Positions 1-6,909 of a stretch of 18,971 bases of DNA are shown here, piece by piece (the stretch's first letter is position 1; every line of letters starts with the position of its first letter). The stretch comes from an uncultured Opitutia bacterium (GTDB lineage: Bacteria; Verrucomicrobiota; Verrucomicrobiia; Opitutales; UBA953). The notes under the pieces were generated by a model. The model was given only the letters and a program-made list of their open reading frames with translations. It was not told the origin of the DNA and ran no database searches. The stretch is from NCBI GenBank assembly GCA_937874455.1, contig CALNBE010000139.1:1-18971 (forward strand), in the 5' to 3' direction. A program made the translations under genes and the position numbers.

Positions 1-718
1 CGGTGTCTGCCCGCCCGACAATTTGCCCGTGATTGTTGATGGCGTCAGCGCTGCTTGTTTTTCCACCGAGAGTGCCGAGGTCGATCATGCCTGTTTCCTT
101 GGACCAGAGAAAGGCATGTTCTTCGCCGGAGGCAGTTCTCGCCTCGCCGACAATTTGCCCGTGGTCGTTGATGGCGGAAGCGAAGCTGTATTCTCCACCG
201 AGATTTCCGAGGTCGATCATGCTGGTTTTCTTGGACCAGAGAAAGGCACGTCTTTCGCCGGAGGCGGTTCCTGCCGCGCCGACAATTTGCCCGTGGTTGT
301 TGATGGCGTTAGCATAGCTGGCGTTTCCGCCAAGAGTCCCGAGGTCGGTCATGCCGGTTTTCTTGGACCAGAGGAAGGCATGTATCTCGCTGGAGGCGGT
401 GTACGCCCAGCCGACAATTTGCCTGTGGTCATTGATGGCGTAAGCGTAGCTGAACTTTCCTCCGAGATTTCCGAGGTCGGTCATGCCGGTTTCTTTTGAC
501 CAGAGAAAGGTGTGTGGTTCGCCGGAGGCGGTGTACGCCCAGCCGACGACTTGCCCGTGGTTATTGATGGCTGAGGCTTCGCTTTGTCTTCCGCCGAAGG
601 GATTGGGAATGAACTCGGCGGTAAATGGCGGAGGAAAAAGGAGTGGGACGGCAAAGAAAATACCGAGGGTGGCGAGTGCGATCAGGGCGAGGCGGAGGAA
701 AATTGCGGGGCGTTTCAT
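1..718 (-). CDS. Exported HAF-repeat protein (5' part; 3' end beyond the window)
   Basis: Read on the minus strand from the ATG at 718, the frame stays open to base 1 (239 codons visible). It begins MKRPAIFLRLALIALATLG, a basic start plus a hydrophobic segment (about residues 5-31) that looks like a signal peptide or signal anchor. From about residue 52 it consists of 44-residue repeats of the form AINNHGQIVGxAxTASGE-x-HAFLWSKxTGMxDLGxLGG. This is the pattern of the HAF family of predicted extracellular repeats, which probably form beta-propeller-like blades; their function is unknown. Five repeat units can be followed. The opposite-strand frames over the same DNA are shadows. No strong Shine-Dalgarno precedes the start, but no other Met fits the signal sequence as well. 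It is transcribed away from the tRNA at 976-1050. Certain: strand, repeats, exported start. Unknown: total length and role. Confidence 0.82.
   Translation of the reverse strand, partial: MKRPAIFLRLALIALATLGIFFAVPLLFPPPFTAEFIPNPFGGRQSEASAINNHGQVVGWAYTASGEPHTFLWSKETGMTDLGNLGGKFSYAYAINDHRQIVGWAYTASSEIHAFLWSKKTGMTDLGTLGGNASYANAINNHGQIVGAAGTASGERRAFLWSKKTSMIDLGNLGGEYSFASAINDHGQIVGEARTASGEEHAFLWSKETGMIDLGTLGGKTSSADAINNHGQIVGRADT
17..676 (-). repeat. 132-bp in-frame tandem repeat within the HAF protein gene
   Basis: The landmark GACAATTTG (GACGACTTG in the last copy) begins at 17, 149, 281, 413 and 545 on the plus strand. The period is therefore exactly 132 bp (44 codons), with no insertions or deletions. 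The units differ by scattered substitutions. The array runs off the left edge of the window; its right boundary, near the signal sequence, is approximate. Confidence 0.85.
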
Positions 719-975
719 CTTTGCTGACAGAAGGTGCTTACGGCGCTGCGGAGGAAAAGGAAATTTGGGATGCGGTGGAGATTTAAAAATTTCCTTTGCG
801 GTGTTGGGGTGCGCTCTGGTTGAAGGTTTATCCGTGCTGATGAGGGGACTTTTGGTGGTTCCAAATCAGAGTGCCTGGACGCAAGCCGGGCGTTTTCCTT
901 TGGCGCAAAAGGGCAGAAAAGTTTTCCTCGGAGAGGATCTTTCTGGGATAGGCGGTGGCGGGGTGACGGGGAAAT

Positions 976-1050
<75 letters not shown>

Positions 1051-1181
1051 GTAATGAGGGCCGGGAAAATGGAAGGGCGAAAAGATTTGGTCAAGAAATT
1101 ATCCTGCAATTTTTGCCGGATGGCGCGGAGAAAATTTCCTCCGATGGATAAAACATTGCCGGGCGCGTCCGGGCTGTTTGG

Positions 1182-2207
1182 ATGCTGGGCATGGTGCGCG
1201 CACATCTGGAGCAACTGCAGGAGACGCTTTCCGCCTTGAAGCGGGAGGGCGTGACGCGGGTGGCGGTGAGCGAGGAAAATCTCGCGCGGCTCCGGTCTGC
1301 GGTGGCGCGTTTGCAGGGAAAATCCGCGGCGGCACCGGAGAAAAGCGCGGAGGAAATTTCGGTTGCGAAAAAGACGCCGGGAAGTCCCGCGCCCGGACGG
1401 CGGGCGGAGGAAATTTCCCCCGACGCGCGTCCGAATCCGGAGCGGCCAAGGGAGCCGGTGGTTTTTCCAAAAATTTCCCCGCAGGAAAAAGCAGCGTCGC
1501 CCGCCAAGCCTGTTCCGGTCAAGGCACCGGTGGCGATCGGGAAGCCGCTGCCTCCGTCGCCGGAGGTTGTGTTGCCGGAGGGCGACAAAAAAACGCGGAT
1601 GGCTTGGTTGCGTGAGCGGGTGCTTGGTGATCCGACTTGTCTGGAGCACGTGAAGCCGGGGAAAAAACTGGTGTTTGGCACCGGCACGGAGGACGCGGAA
1701 ATTTTCTTTTGCGGCGAGGCACCCGGCGCGGAGGAAGAAACTGAGGGCGAACCCTTCGTCGGTCCGGCGGGGGAATTGCTTACGAAGATCATCGCGGCAA
1801 TGGGCCTCAGCCGGGAGCAGGTTTACATTGGCAACATCATGAAATGGCGGCCCGAGATGCCGACGCCCATCGGGAACCGTCCGCCGACCGCGGAGGAAAT
1901 GGCGTTTTGTCTGCCGTTCCTGCGCGCCCAGTTGGAAATCGTGCGGCCCAAGGTGATCGTGGCGCTCGGCGCGACCGCGATTGAAGGATTGCTCGGCCCC
2001 GATCCCGGCCGGCGCATCGGCAAAATTCACGGCCAGTGGCATGCCTTCAACGGCATTCCGCTGATGCCCACTTATCATCCCTCGTATCTGTCGCGCAACG
2101 GCACCAACCGGAGCAAGCGCGTGGTGTGGGAGGATTTGTTGCGAGTGATGGAAAAAATCGGCCTGCCGGTCAGCGAACGCCAGCGCGGTTTTTTCCTCGC
2201 AAAGTAA
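1182..2207 (+). CDS. Uracil-DNA glycosylase, family 4-like, with disordered N-terminal extension
   Basis: This 341-residue protein probably removes uracil from DNA to start base-excision repair. The catalytic domain spans about residues 140-330. It holds the family motif GEAPGAEEE (178-186) followed by GEPFVGPAG, a VYIGNIMKWRP segment (215-224) and the second active-site motif HPSY (299-302). Residues 45-135 are a Pro/Ala/Lys-rich linker absent from compact family-4 enzymes; it contains AEEIS twice (56-60, 75-79), both written with the recurrent GCGGAGGAAATT DNA motif. Family-4 enzymes bind a 4Fe-4S cluster with four cysteines. By alignment from memory, the first is Asp150, the second is Cys153, the third is Trp222 (KWRP instead of KCRP) and the fourth is Cys243, so the cluster is probably lost. 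The 1182 ATG is chosen because an in-frame stop lies at 1149; Met4 (1191) is an alternative. It is convergent with the permease gene. Confidence 0.88.
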   Translation: MLGMVRAHLEQLQETLSALKREGVTRVAVSEENLARLRSAVARLQGKSAAAPEKSAEEISVAKKTPGSPAPGRRAEEISPDARPNPERPREPVVFPKISPQEKAASPAKPVPVKAPVAIGKPLPPSPEVVLPEGDKKTRMAWLRERVLGDPTCLEHVKPGKKLVFGTGTEDAEIFFCGEAPGAEEETEGEPFVGPAGELLTKIIAAMGLSREQVYIGNIMKWRPEMPTPIGNRPPTAEEMAFCLPFLRAQLEIVRPKVIVALGATAIEGLLGPDPGRRIGKIHGQWHAFNGIPLMPTYHPSYLSRNGTNRSKRVVWEDLLRVMEKIGLPVSERQRGFFLAK

Positions 2208-2224
2208 GCGGTGGAGAATGGCCG

Positions 2225-2245
2225 GCGGAGGAAGTTTTCCTCCGC
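2225..2245. terminator. Hairpin between convergent genes, built from the GCGGAGGAA motif
   Basis: GCGGAGGAA (2225-2233) and TTCCTCCGC (2237-2245) form a perfect 9-bp stem with a 3-nt loop. It sits in the 43-bp gap between the stop codons of two convergent genes. A bidirectional terminator is plausible, although no long T tract follows on either strand. It is also one of the few inverted copies of the window-wide motif. Confidence 0.4.
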
Positions 2246-2250
2246 GCCGC

Positions 2251-3114
2251 TCAGGACTGCGCGGGTTTTTTCTCCTCCGACTCGGCCAGCCAGAGCGCGC
2301 CCAGCAGCAGGAGAAAACTTGCCAGCAGCCGCAGCGGCGCGTCCACTTGGGCGGAGAAAAAGAGCAGGGAGCAAATGACCGCGAGGGGGATTTTCAGGTT
2401 GTTGAACACTGCCAGCGTCCCGGCGTTGACCTGGAGCACCCCGCGATTCCAGCCGAAGAAACCCAGCCCGCTGGCGATGGTGCCGAGGTAAACCAGCACC
2501 AGCCATTGCGGGCCGCTGGCGGAGAAATTTGCCCAGTCGGAGGCGAGGAGCGAATACGCGCCAGTGGCGAGGAAGCCGCCGAGCAGCAGCCAGCCGAAAA
2601 GCTGGGCGTCGTGCGGATTGGCGATGGACGGGCGGATGCGCTTGTAGGCCAGCTGGCCGAGCGCGAAGCAAATATTGGAAAGCTGGACCAGGAAAAATCC
2701 CTGCAGCAGTTGCGGACTGGAAGTGCCGCGCCAGAGAATTATTCCCGCGCCGAAAATCGCCAGCAGCGTGGCCAGCACCCGGCGCAAAGAAAACCGCCGC
2801 TCCCAAAGCGCGGAGAAAAGGGTGATGTAGAGCGGCGTGAAAATGGTGAAGAGCGCGACCTCGTGCGCCTGGAGAAATTGAAAGGCGCTCATGTACAGCG
2901 CGTACATCAGACCAAACTGCACCGCGCCGATGACGCCCAGCAGCAGCGCCGGGCGGAGGGAGATTTTTCGCGGACGCAGAAAGGGGAGGAACACCAGCAA
3001 CGCCAGCCCCAGCCGCAGCGTGGCGACCACCGTCGCGTCAAGACCCGTCAGGTGGGTTTTGATCAGGCCAAAGGAAAATGCCCAGAGGAGGGAAACAAGG
3101 ATGAGCCACGGCAT
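2251..3114 (-). CDS. EamA/DMT-family membrane transporter
   Basis: This 287-residue protein is almost wholly hydrophobic, with about ten predicted transmembrane segments. That is the two-times-five-helix plan of the drug/metabolite transporter (EamA, formerly DUF6) superfamily. It begins MPWLILVSLLWAFSFGLIK, a typical first helix. The second half repeats the fold, with GLGFFGWNRGVLQVNAG followed by a segment ending LLLLGALWLAESEEKK. Members export amino acids, metabolites or drugs at the inner membrane; the substrate cannot be read from sequence. The length is normal for the family. It is convergent with the uracil glycosylase and divergent from the small gene at 3195, with about 80 bp between the two starts. 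The strand and family are secure. Confidence 0.87.
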   Translation of the reverse strand: MPWLILVSLLWAFSFGLIKTHLTGLDATVVATLRLGLALLVFLPFLRPRKISLRPALLLGVIGAVQFGLMYALYMSAFQFLQAHEVALFTIFTPLYITLFSALWERRFSLRRVLATLLAIFGAGIILWRGTSSPQLLQGFFLVQLSNICFALGQLAYKRIRPSIANPHDAQLFGWLLLGGFLATGAYSLLASDWANFSASGPQWLVLVYLGTIASGLGFFGWNRGVLQVNAGTLAVFNNLKIPLAVICSLLFFSAQVDAPLRLLASFLLLLGALWLAESEEKKPAQS

Positions 3115-3194
3115 GGTTTTGTGCGGGAGGGAAGATGCGCTTCGGTAAAACGCTTGCCAAGCGAAAGGATGCGCTGTTTCCGTCTCTGCCCATC

Positions 3195-3716
3195 ATGGCT
3201 TCCTCCGCAAACCAACTGCTTCCGATTCATCAACTCGTCGCGAAAATTTCCCCCGCGCTGGGCGACCAGATTCTGGCCTTTGTGCAGGAAAACGAACGGG
3301 ACGTGTTTGTCTCGACCATGACCGTGGCCTGCCAGTTGATGAAGTTTCGTCCGCAAGTCTGGAAGACTTGGCCGAAGCAAAAACAGCGCGAATGGCTGTG
3401 GGGTTTGCTGCACCAGGGACGATTTGCCGACACCGCGCAGCAATTGCTGCAGGAATGGTTTTTCGGGCAGCGGGCGGAAATGATGACGCGTTTTCTGGAG
3501 GCGATGGACATCGCGCACAGCAAGGAAGGCTACGTGGAAGGGGAAATTCCTGAAAAGCTCGACGAAAAGAAATTGCAGGCCGCAGTGGACGGATTGTTGA
3601 AGGATTTTGCGGCGGAGGAAATCGCGCTGTACCTGCATCTCTTCCAGCGCGGACAGGAGCACGGCTGGGCGGAAATCAGTGCGCTGCTGGAAAGCGACGC
3701 CCGGCTGAAGCTCTGA
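3195..3716 (+). CDS. Hypothetical cytoplasmic protein, 173 aa
   Basis: I do not recognise this protein. From the ATG at 3195 (MASSANQLLPIHQLVAKISP) it is a soluble, probably mostly helical protein of 173 residues. It is rich in Gln, Leu and Trp (for example QVWKTWPKQKQREWLWGLL), with no signal peptide or membrane segment and a charged C-terminus. An in-frame ATG at 3135 would add 20 basic residues (MRFGKTLAKRKDALFPSLPI), but that segment looks like untranslated leader. It carries one copy of the GCGGAGGAAATCGC motif, read as AEEIA. Codon use matches its neighbours, and the minus-strand alternatives give basic low-complexity products, so the plus-strand reading is favoured. It is divergent from the permease and about 95 bp upstream of the pstS-like gene. 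Confidence 0.72.
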   Translation: MASSANQLLPIHQLVAKISPALGDQILAFVQENERDVFVSTMTVACQLMKFRPQVWKTWPKQKQREWLWGLLHQGRFADTAQQLLQEWFFGQRAEMMTRFLEAMDIAHSKEGYVEGEIPEKLDEKKLQAAVDGLLKDFAAEEIALYLHLFQRGQEHGWAEISALLESDARLKL

Positions 3717-3775
3717 TTTCCTTTGCTTTGCCGGATTATTTCCGGGCCGCCATGCGATTGTAACAATCGGCGGTT

Positions 3776-3812
3776 ATGGTGTGGGAAGTTAATTCAACTT
3801 TTCCCACACCAT
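3776..3812 (+). promoter_or_regulatory. 12-bp perfect hairpin covering the pstS start codon, with a possible 12-codon leader ORF
   Basis: ATGGTGTGGGAA (3776-3787) is perfectly complementary to TTCCCACACCAT (3801-3812), with a 13-nt loop. The right arm contains the first two bases of the pstS ATG (3811-3813), so in RNA the start codon would be paired and no Shine-Dalgarno lies between stem and start. The left arm itself opens with ATG. Read from 3776 it encodes MVWEVNSTFPTP and stops at TGA 3812-3814, overlapping the pstS start as ATGA. This could be a translationally coupled leader, or the palindrome could be a protein operator. Only the inverted repeat is certain. Confidence 0.5.
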
Positions 3813-4785
3813 GAAAAACACACTACACAAGTTCGTCGCTCTCGCCGCGGTTGCCGTGGCCGGGAGCGTGGCATTGAATGCCGGTCCGATCAAATTGGAC
3901 GAGAAAGTTCCGGCTTACGAAAAGACCTCGGGCGTCTCCGGCAACCTGAACTCGGTTGGCTCGGACACCCTGAACAACCTGCTGACCTTCTGGGCGGAGG
4001 GATTCAAGGCGATCTACCCGAACGTCAACATCCAGGTGGAGGGCAAGGGCTCCTCGACCGCGCCGCCCGCGCTGATCAACGGCACCGCGCAAATCGCGCC
4101 GATGAGCCGTCCGATGAAGCGCGAGGAAATCGCCGCGTTTGAAAAGAAATTCGGCTACGCGCCCACCGAGATCAAGGTGTCGATCGACGCGCTCGGCGTC
4201 TTCGTGCACAAGGACAATCCGGTCAAAGGACTGTCCTTGCAGGAAGTGGACAGCATTTTCTCCAGCACCCTGAAGCGCGGCGGACAGCCGGTGCAGCACT
4301 GGGGCCAGTTGGGACTCCAGGGCCAATGGTCTGCGAAACCGGTGTCGCTTTATGGCCGCAACAGCGCCTCGGGCACCTACGGATTTTTCAAGGAGCACGC
4401 GCTGAAAAAGGGCGACTTCAAGAACACCGTGAAGGAGCAGCCGGGCTCGTCCTCGGTGGTGCAGGGCATCGCCTCGGATTTGGGCGGCATTGGTTACTCG
4501 GGTATTGGCTATCTGACCGCCGGTGTGCGGACGCTGCCGCTGAGCGAAAAGACCGGAGGAAAACTGATTGCTCCGACTTATGAAAACTGCCTGAGCGGCG
4601 ATTATCCCCTTGGCCGTTTCCTCTACATCTACGTCAACCGCGCGCCGGGCAAACCCGCTGACAAGCTGACCGCAGAGTTCCTGAAGTTCATCCTCTCGAA
4701 GGAAGGACAGGAAATCGTGATCAAGGACGGTTACTATCCGCTCAACAGCGAAATGGCCGCGGAAGGCAACAAGCTGCTGCGCTGA
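3811..4785 (+). CDS. pstS: PstS-like phosphate ABC transporter substrate-binding protein
   Basis: This 324-residue exported protein is predicted to bind phosphate in the periplasm for an ABC importer. A signal peptide covers residues 1-24 (MKNTLHKFVALAAVAVAGSV, then ALNA) with likely cleavage before Gly25. The mature protein has the PBP-like-2 fold markers of PstS: GSDT (50-53), GKGSS (78-82), the APMSRPM segment (96-102) and the ligand-loop motif GRNSASGTYGFF (182-193). The length is typical. It stands alone: no pstC, pstA, pstB or phoU follows, and the next gene is on the other strand, so the permease must be encoded elsewhere or the protein has another role. The start codon lies inside a strong inverted repeat (3776-3812), suggesting control of initiation. 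I see no clear Pho box upstream. Distinguishing PstS from the related SphX or PtxB-type binders is not possible here. Confidence 0.9.
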   Translation: MKNTLHKFVALAAVAVAGSVALNAGPIKLDEKVPAYEKTSGVSGNLNSVGSDTLNNLLTFWAEGFKAIYPNVNIQVEGKGSSTAPPALINGTAQIAPMSRPMKREEIAAFEKKFGYAPTEIKVSIDALGVFVHKDNPVKGLSLQEVDSIFSSTLKRGGQPVQHWGQLGLQGQWSAKPVSLYGRNSASGTYGFFKEHALKKGDFKNTVKEQPGSSSVVQGIASDLGGIGYSGIGYLTAGVRTLPLSEKTGGKLIAPTYENCLSGDYPLGRFLYIYVNRAPGKPADKLTAEFLKFILSKEGQEIVIKDGYYPLNSEMAAEGNKLLR

Positions 4786-4837
4786 GGCATTTTTGTCCGG
4801 TTGATTGGAGTTGTTATATCCGAATAGAGAACAAACC

Positions 4838-4869
4838 GCAGGGCGCGTCGCGAGGGTGGCGCGCCCTGC
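4838..4869. terminator. GC-rich hairpin between convergent pstS and the YugP-like gene
   Basis: GCAGGGCGCG (4838-4847) pairs perfectly with CGCGCCCTGC (4860-4869) around a 12-nt loop. It lies about 50 bp after the pstS stop and 45 bp after the end of the minus-strand gene, the position of a shared terminator. There is no T tract, so it is not a textbook intrinsic terminator. Confidence 0.5.
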
Positions 4870-4913
4870 TTCGTCGAAGGGGACAACGGCGCAAAGGAAA
4901 TTTCCCCTGCGGC

Positions 4914-5585
4914 TCAAACCAGCCAGCGCAGCCAGAAACAGTCGAGCAACGGCGCGGCCAGGTGGCGCTGGGTGGCGGCGCGCAGCGCGGAGGAAAATTC
5001 CGGCAGTTCCTCCGGCGGCAGTAACTGGTGGTCGGTGACGAGTTTTTTCCCCCGCGCGGCGGCATCGCGCACCGCGGGAAAAGTCAGAATCTGGCCGGCG
5101 ACGAGAAAGAGCACCAGCAGGAGCACCAAGGGCAGGAAGCGGTATTTGCCGGGGGAAATCAGCAGCAGCGCGGTGAACACCGGCAGCAGATTGACGCTCC
5201 AGCGCATGATCCGGTTCCAGCGCAGCAGACGGTGCCAGGCCTTGTCGCCGTCGTGTTCCTGCAGGGCGCAGCCCACTTGCAACGCGGCCTGGGCCAGCGC
5301 GGCGAGGTGGCGTCCGCCGAGCACCGGTTCGCTCAACTGGAGATCCCCGGCGGCGGGATCGTAGGTTTCGAAAAACAGCCGGCCCTTTTCGACCACGCCG
5401 ACGCCGCGCAAGCCGGAGCGGTGCAGCAGCAGGGCGGCGAACTGGCGTCCGTTGAGTCCGGTGCGGGAGCGGGTTTGCCGCCATTTTTGCCAGCCGCGCC
5501 GCATGGTCCGCGCCGTGAACCAGGGCAGGGCGAGGGCTCCGAGCAGGAGAAAAAGGAGCAGCAGGGCGGCTTTGGGAGGAGTCAT
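4914..5585 (-). CDS. YugP/Zn_peptidase_2 family membrane protein, apparently without its zinc site
   Basis: Read on the minus strand from the ATG at 5585 this is a 223-residue membrane protein. It follows the plan of the YugP-type neutral zinc metallopeptidases (PF04298). There is an N-terminal helix (about 5-23), a GLNGRQFAALLLHRSGLRGV segment, then TYDPAAGDLQLSEPVLGGRH (74-93), where relatives have HYDPRT...LSxxVYxGRS. Two helices (about 132-143 and 149-166) and QILTFPAVRDAA (165-176) follow. In the active family the signature is AAHEVGHAIQ. Here it reads AALQVGCALQ (100-109), so both zinc histidines and the catalytic Glu are replaced (His to Leu, Glu to Gln, His to Cys). The later PVEFDAS block, which I take to carry the third ligand, reads PAVRDAA. 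The frame is otherwise intact. I infer a catalytically dead paralogue; the native role is unknown. Confidence 0.7.
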   Translation of the reverse strand: MTPPKAALLLLFLLLGALALPWFTARTMRRGWQKWRQTRSRTGLNGRQFAALLLHRSGLRGVGVVEKGRLFFETYDPAAGDLQLSEPVLGGRHLAALAQAALQVGCALQEHDGDKAWHRLLRWNRIMRWSVNLLPVFTALLLISPGKYRFLPLVLLLVLFLVAGQILTFPAVRDAAARGKKLVTDHQLLPPEELPEFSSALRAATQRHLAAPLLDCFWLRWLV

Positions 5586-5702
5586 GGCACGGGAAAAGAT
5601 AGGTGGCGCGCGGAGGAAATTCTTCAACAGCAATTCCTCCGCCGACGGCATTTCCGGCAATTCGGCATTGGAAAAAAGCGGGGAAACGCCAGAACCGGGC
5701 GC

Positions 5703-6314
5703 ATGTTGAACATCGTGCTGGCGACGGGAAACGCGCACAAGGCGGAGGAATTTGGCCGAATGCTGGCGGCGCGTCGGCTGCCGGTGACGGTGCAATCCGC
5801 GAAGGAATTCGGCGGCATGCCCGCAGTGCCCGAAGACACCGGCTCCTTCGTCGGCAATGCCCGGCAGAAGGCGGCGGCGTTGCGCGCCCGGGTGCCCGCG
5901 TCGCACTGGGTGATGGCGGACGACAGCGGTTTGGAATGCGTCGCGCTGGGCGGCGAACCCGGCGTGGAAACTGCCAATTACGCCGGGCCGCAGGCCGGGG
6001 ATGCGGCCAACCGGGCCAAGTTGCTGGCCGCGCTGGTGGAGGAAAAAGGCGCGGCGCGGGCGGCGCGTTTTGTCTGCCACCTGCTGTTGCTGGGCCCGGA
6101 AGGCGAGGAGGTGCATTTGCTGGGCGAGTGCCCGGGACGGATAGCGGAGCGGGAGCGCGGCGACGGTGGTTTTGGCTACGATCCGTTGTTCATCCCCGCG
6201 GGGGAAACGCGGAGTTTTGCCGAGCTGGACGCGGCGGCGAAAGACCGGCTCAGCCATCGTGGCCGGGCCTTTGCGGCACTGGCGGAATGGCTGGCGCAAA
6301 GGAAATTGGCCTAG
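5703..6314 (+). CDS. rdgB: RdgB/HAM1-type dITP/XTP pyrophosphatase
   Basis: This 203-residue cytosolic enzyme hydrolyses dITP, ITP and XTP to the monophosphates, keeping deaminated purines out of DNA and RNA. Hallmarks are TGNAHK near the N-terminus (8-13, the SGNxxK nucleotide motif), MADDSGLECVALGGEPG (71-87), NYAG shortly after, GDGGFGYDPLF in the C-terminal third and LSHRGRAF near the end. The length matches the family. The ATG at 5703 is chosen because the product then begins directly with the beta-strand MLNIVLATGN; the frame is open further upstream, but that sequence overlaps the divergent YugP-like gene and has no family similarity. It begins a co-directional run reaching ExbD. Ala-rich composition and several copies of the window-wide GGAGGAA motif are visible. 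Confidence 0.93.
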   Translation: MLNIVLATGNAHKAEEFGRMLAARRLPVTVQSAKEFGGMPAVPEDTGSFVGNARQKAAALRARVPASHWVMADDSGLECVALGGEPGVETANYAGPQAGDAANRAKLLAALVEEKGAARAARFVCHLLLLGPEGEEVHLLGECPGRIAERERGDGGFGYDPLFIPAGETRSFAELDAAAKDRLSHRGRAFAALAEWLAQRKLA

Positions 6315-6417
6315 TTCGCGAATTTTTTGAAAGTCGGAATGACAGCCTTTGCGGCGCCGGTGGCGTGACACGGGACGCGGCTTGCGCGGCGCAAAGGAAA
6401 ATGTTGCACTGTGCCGG

Positions 6418-6852
6418 ATGAAACCCCCGGAGCCGGCGAACGAATCCTTCCGCTATCATTATCCTGTGACCGTGCAGGCGGCGGACATCGATTTCAACCA
6501 CCACGCGAACAACGTGGTTTACGTCCGCTGGATTCAGGAGGCGGGCACGGCACACTGGGAAAGCGCGGTGCCGGAGGAAATCGCCAGAGAATACCAGTGG
6601 GTGGTGGTGCGACACGAAATTGATTATAAGAAACCGGCCCTGCCGGGCGACCGGCTGCGCGTGGAAACCTGGGTGGAGCCGGTGGCAAGGCTGCTCAGCA
6701 CGCGGCATTGCCGGGTGGTGCGGGAGGCGGACGGGCAGTTGCTGGCGCGGTCGAAAACGCAGTTTTGCGCCCTTGATCCCGCGACCAGAAAACCCCGGCG
6801 GCTGGACCCGCGGTTGAACGATTTCCTCCGCGCGGTGGCACCGGAGGAATAG
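6418..6852 (+). CDS. 4-hydroxybenzoyl-CoA thioesterase-like (YbgC-type) acyl-CoA thioesterase
   Basis: This 144-residue protein has a single hotdog domain. The signature is VQAADIDFNHHANNVVYVRW (19-38), which matches the active-site region of the 4HBT/YbgC/FcbC group (Asp near the start, then HxNNxxYxRW). The second half has the usual beta-sheet pattern, with VVVRHEIDYKKPALPGDRL and LSTRHCRVVREADGQLLARS. Such enzymes hydrolyse short-chain or aromatic acyl-CoA thioesters. The preferred substrate is not readable, and no Tol-Pal genes, the classic YbgC neighbours, lie beside it. The start is the ATG at 6418 (MKPPEPANESF); an in-frame ATG at 6349 would add an unlikely Arg-rich leader. An AAAGGAAA motif lies about 20 bp upstream. 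Confidence 0.85.
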   Translation: MKPPEPANESFRYHYPVTVQAADIDFNHHANNVVYVRWIQEAGTAHWESAVPEEIAREYQWVVVRHEIDYKKPALPGDRLRVETWVEPVARLLSTRHCRVVREADGQLLARSKTQFCALDPATRKPRRLDPRLNDFLRAVAPEE

Positions 6853-6877
6853 GCGCGGAGGAAATTCCGTTGTTTAC

Positions 6878-6909
6878 AGGGCGCGGCTCCTCGCGAATCT
6901 CTGCGCCCT
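6878..6909 (+). promoter_or_regulatory. Small inverted repeat abutting the der start codon
   Basis: AGGGCGC (6878-6884) and GCGCCCT (6903-6909) are complementary and end directly at the der ATG (6910). There is no visible Shine-Dalgarno between stem and start. A hairpin here could affect initiation, but a 7-bp GC-rich repeat with an 18-nt loop could also be chance. Confidence 0.25.

Noticed and set aside
23..499. Plus-strand open frames with repeats of the HAGFLGPEKG/ADNLPVVVDG type
   Set aside because: These are the antisense of the HAF-repeat protein; the minus strand gives the known AINNHGQIVG pattern, a signal sequence and a proper start.
17..676. CRISPR-like array
   Set aside because: The 132-bp repeats are contiguous, in-frame, diverged and coding; there are no short repeats with unique spacers.
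3721..3775. Pho box or sigma-70 promoter before pstS
   Set aside because: CGATTG-TAA-CAATCG forms a small palindrome, but nothing resembling tandem CTGTCAT half-sites or a good -35/-10 pair is visible.
3823..5484. 553-codon minus-strand frame across pstS and the YugP-like gene
   Set aside because: Arg/Ala-rich and overlaps two convergent genes with recognisable families; a high-GC artefact.
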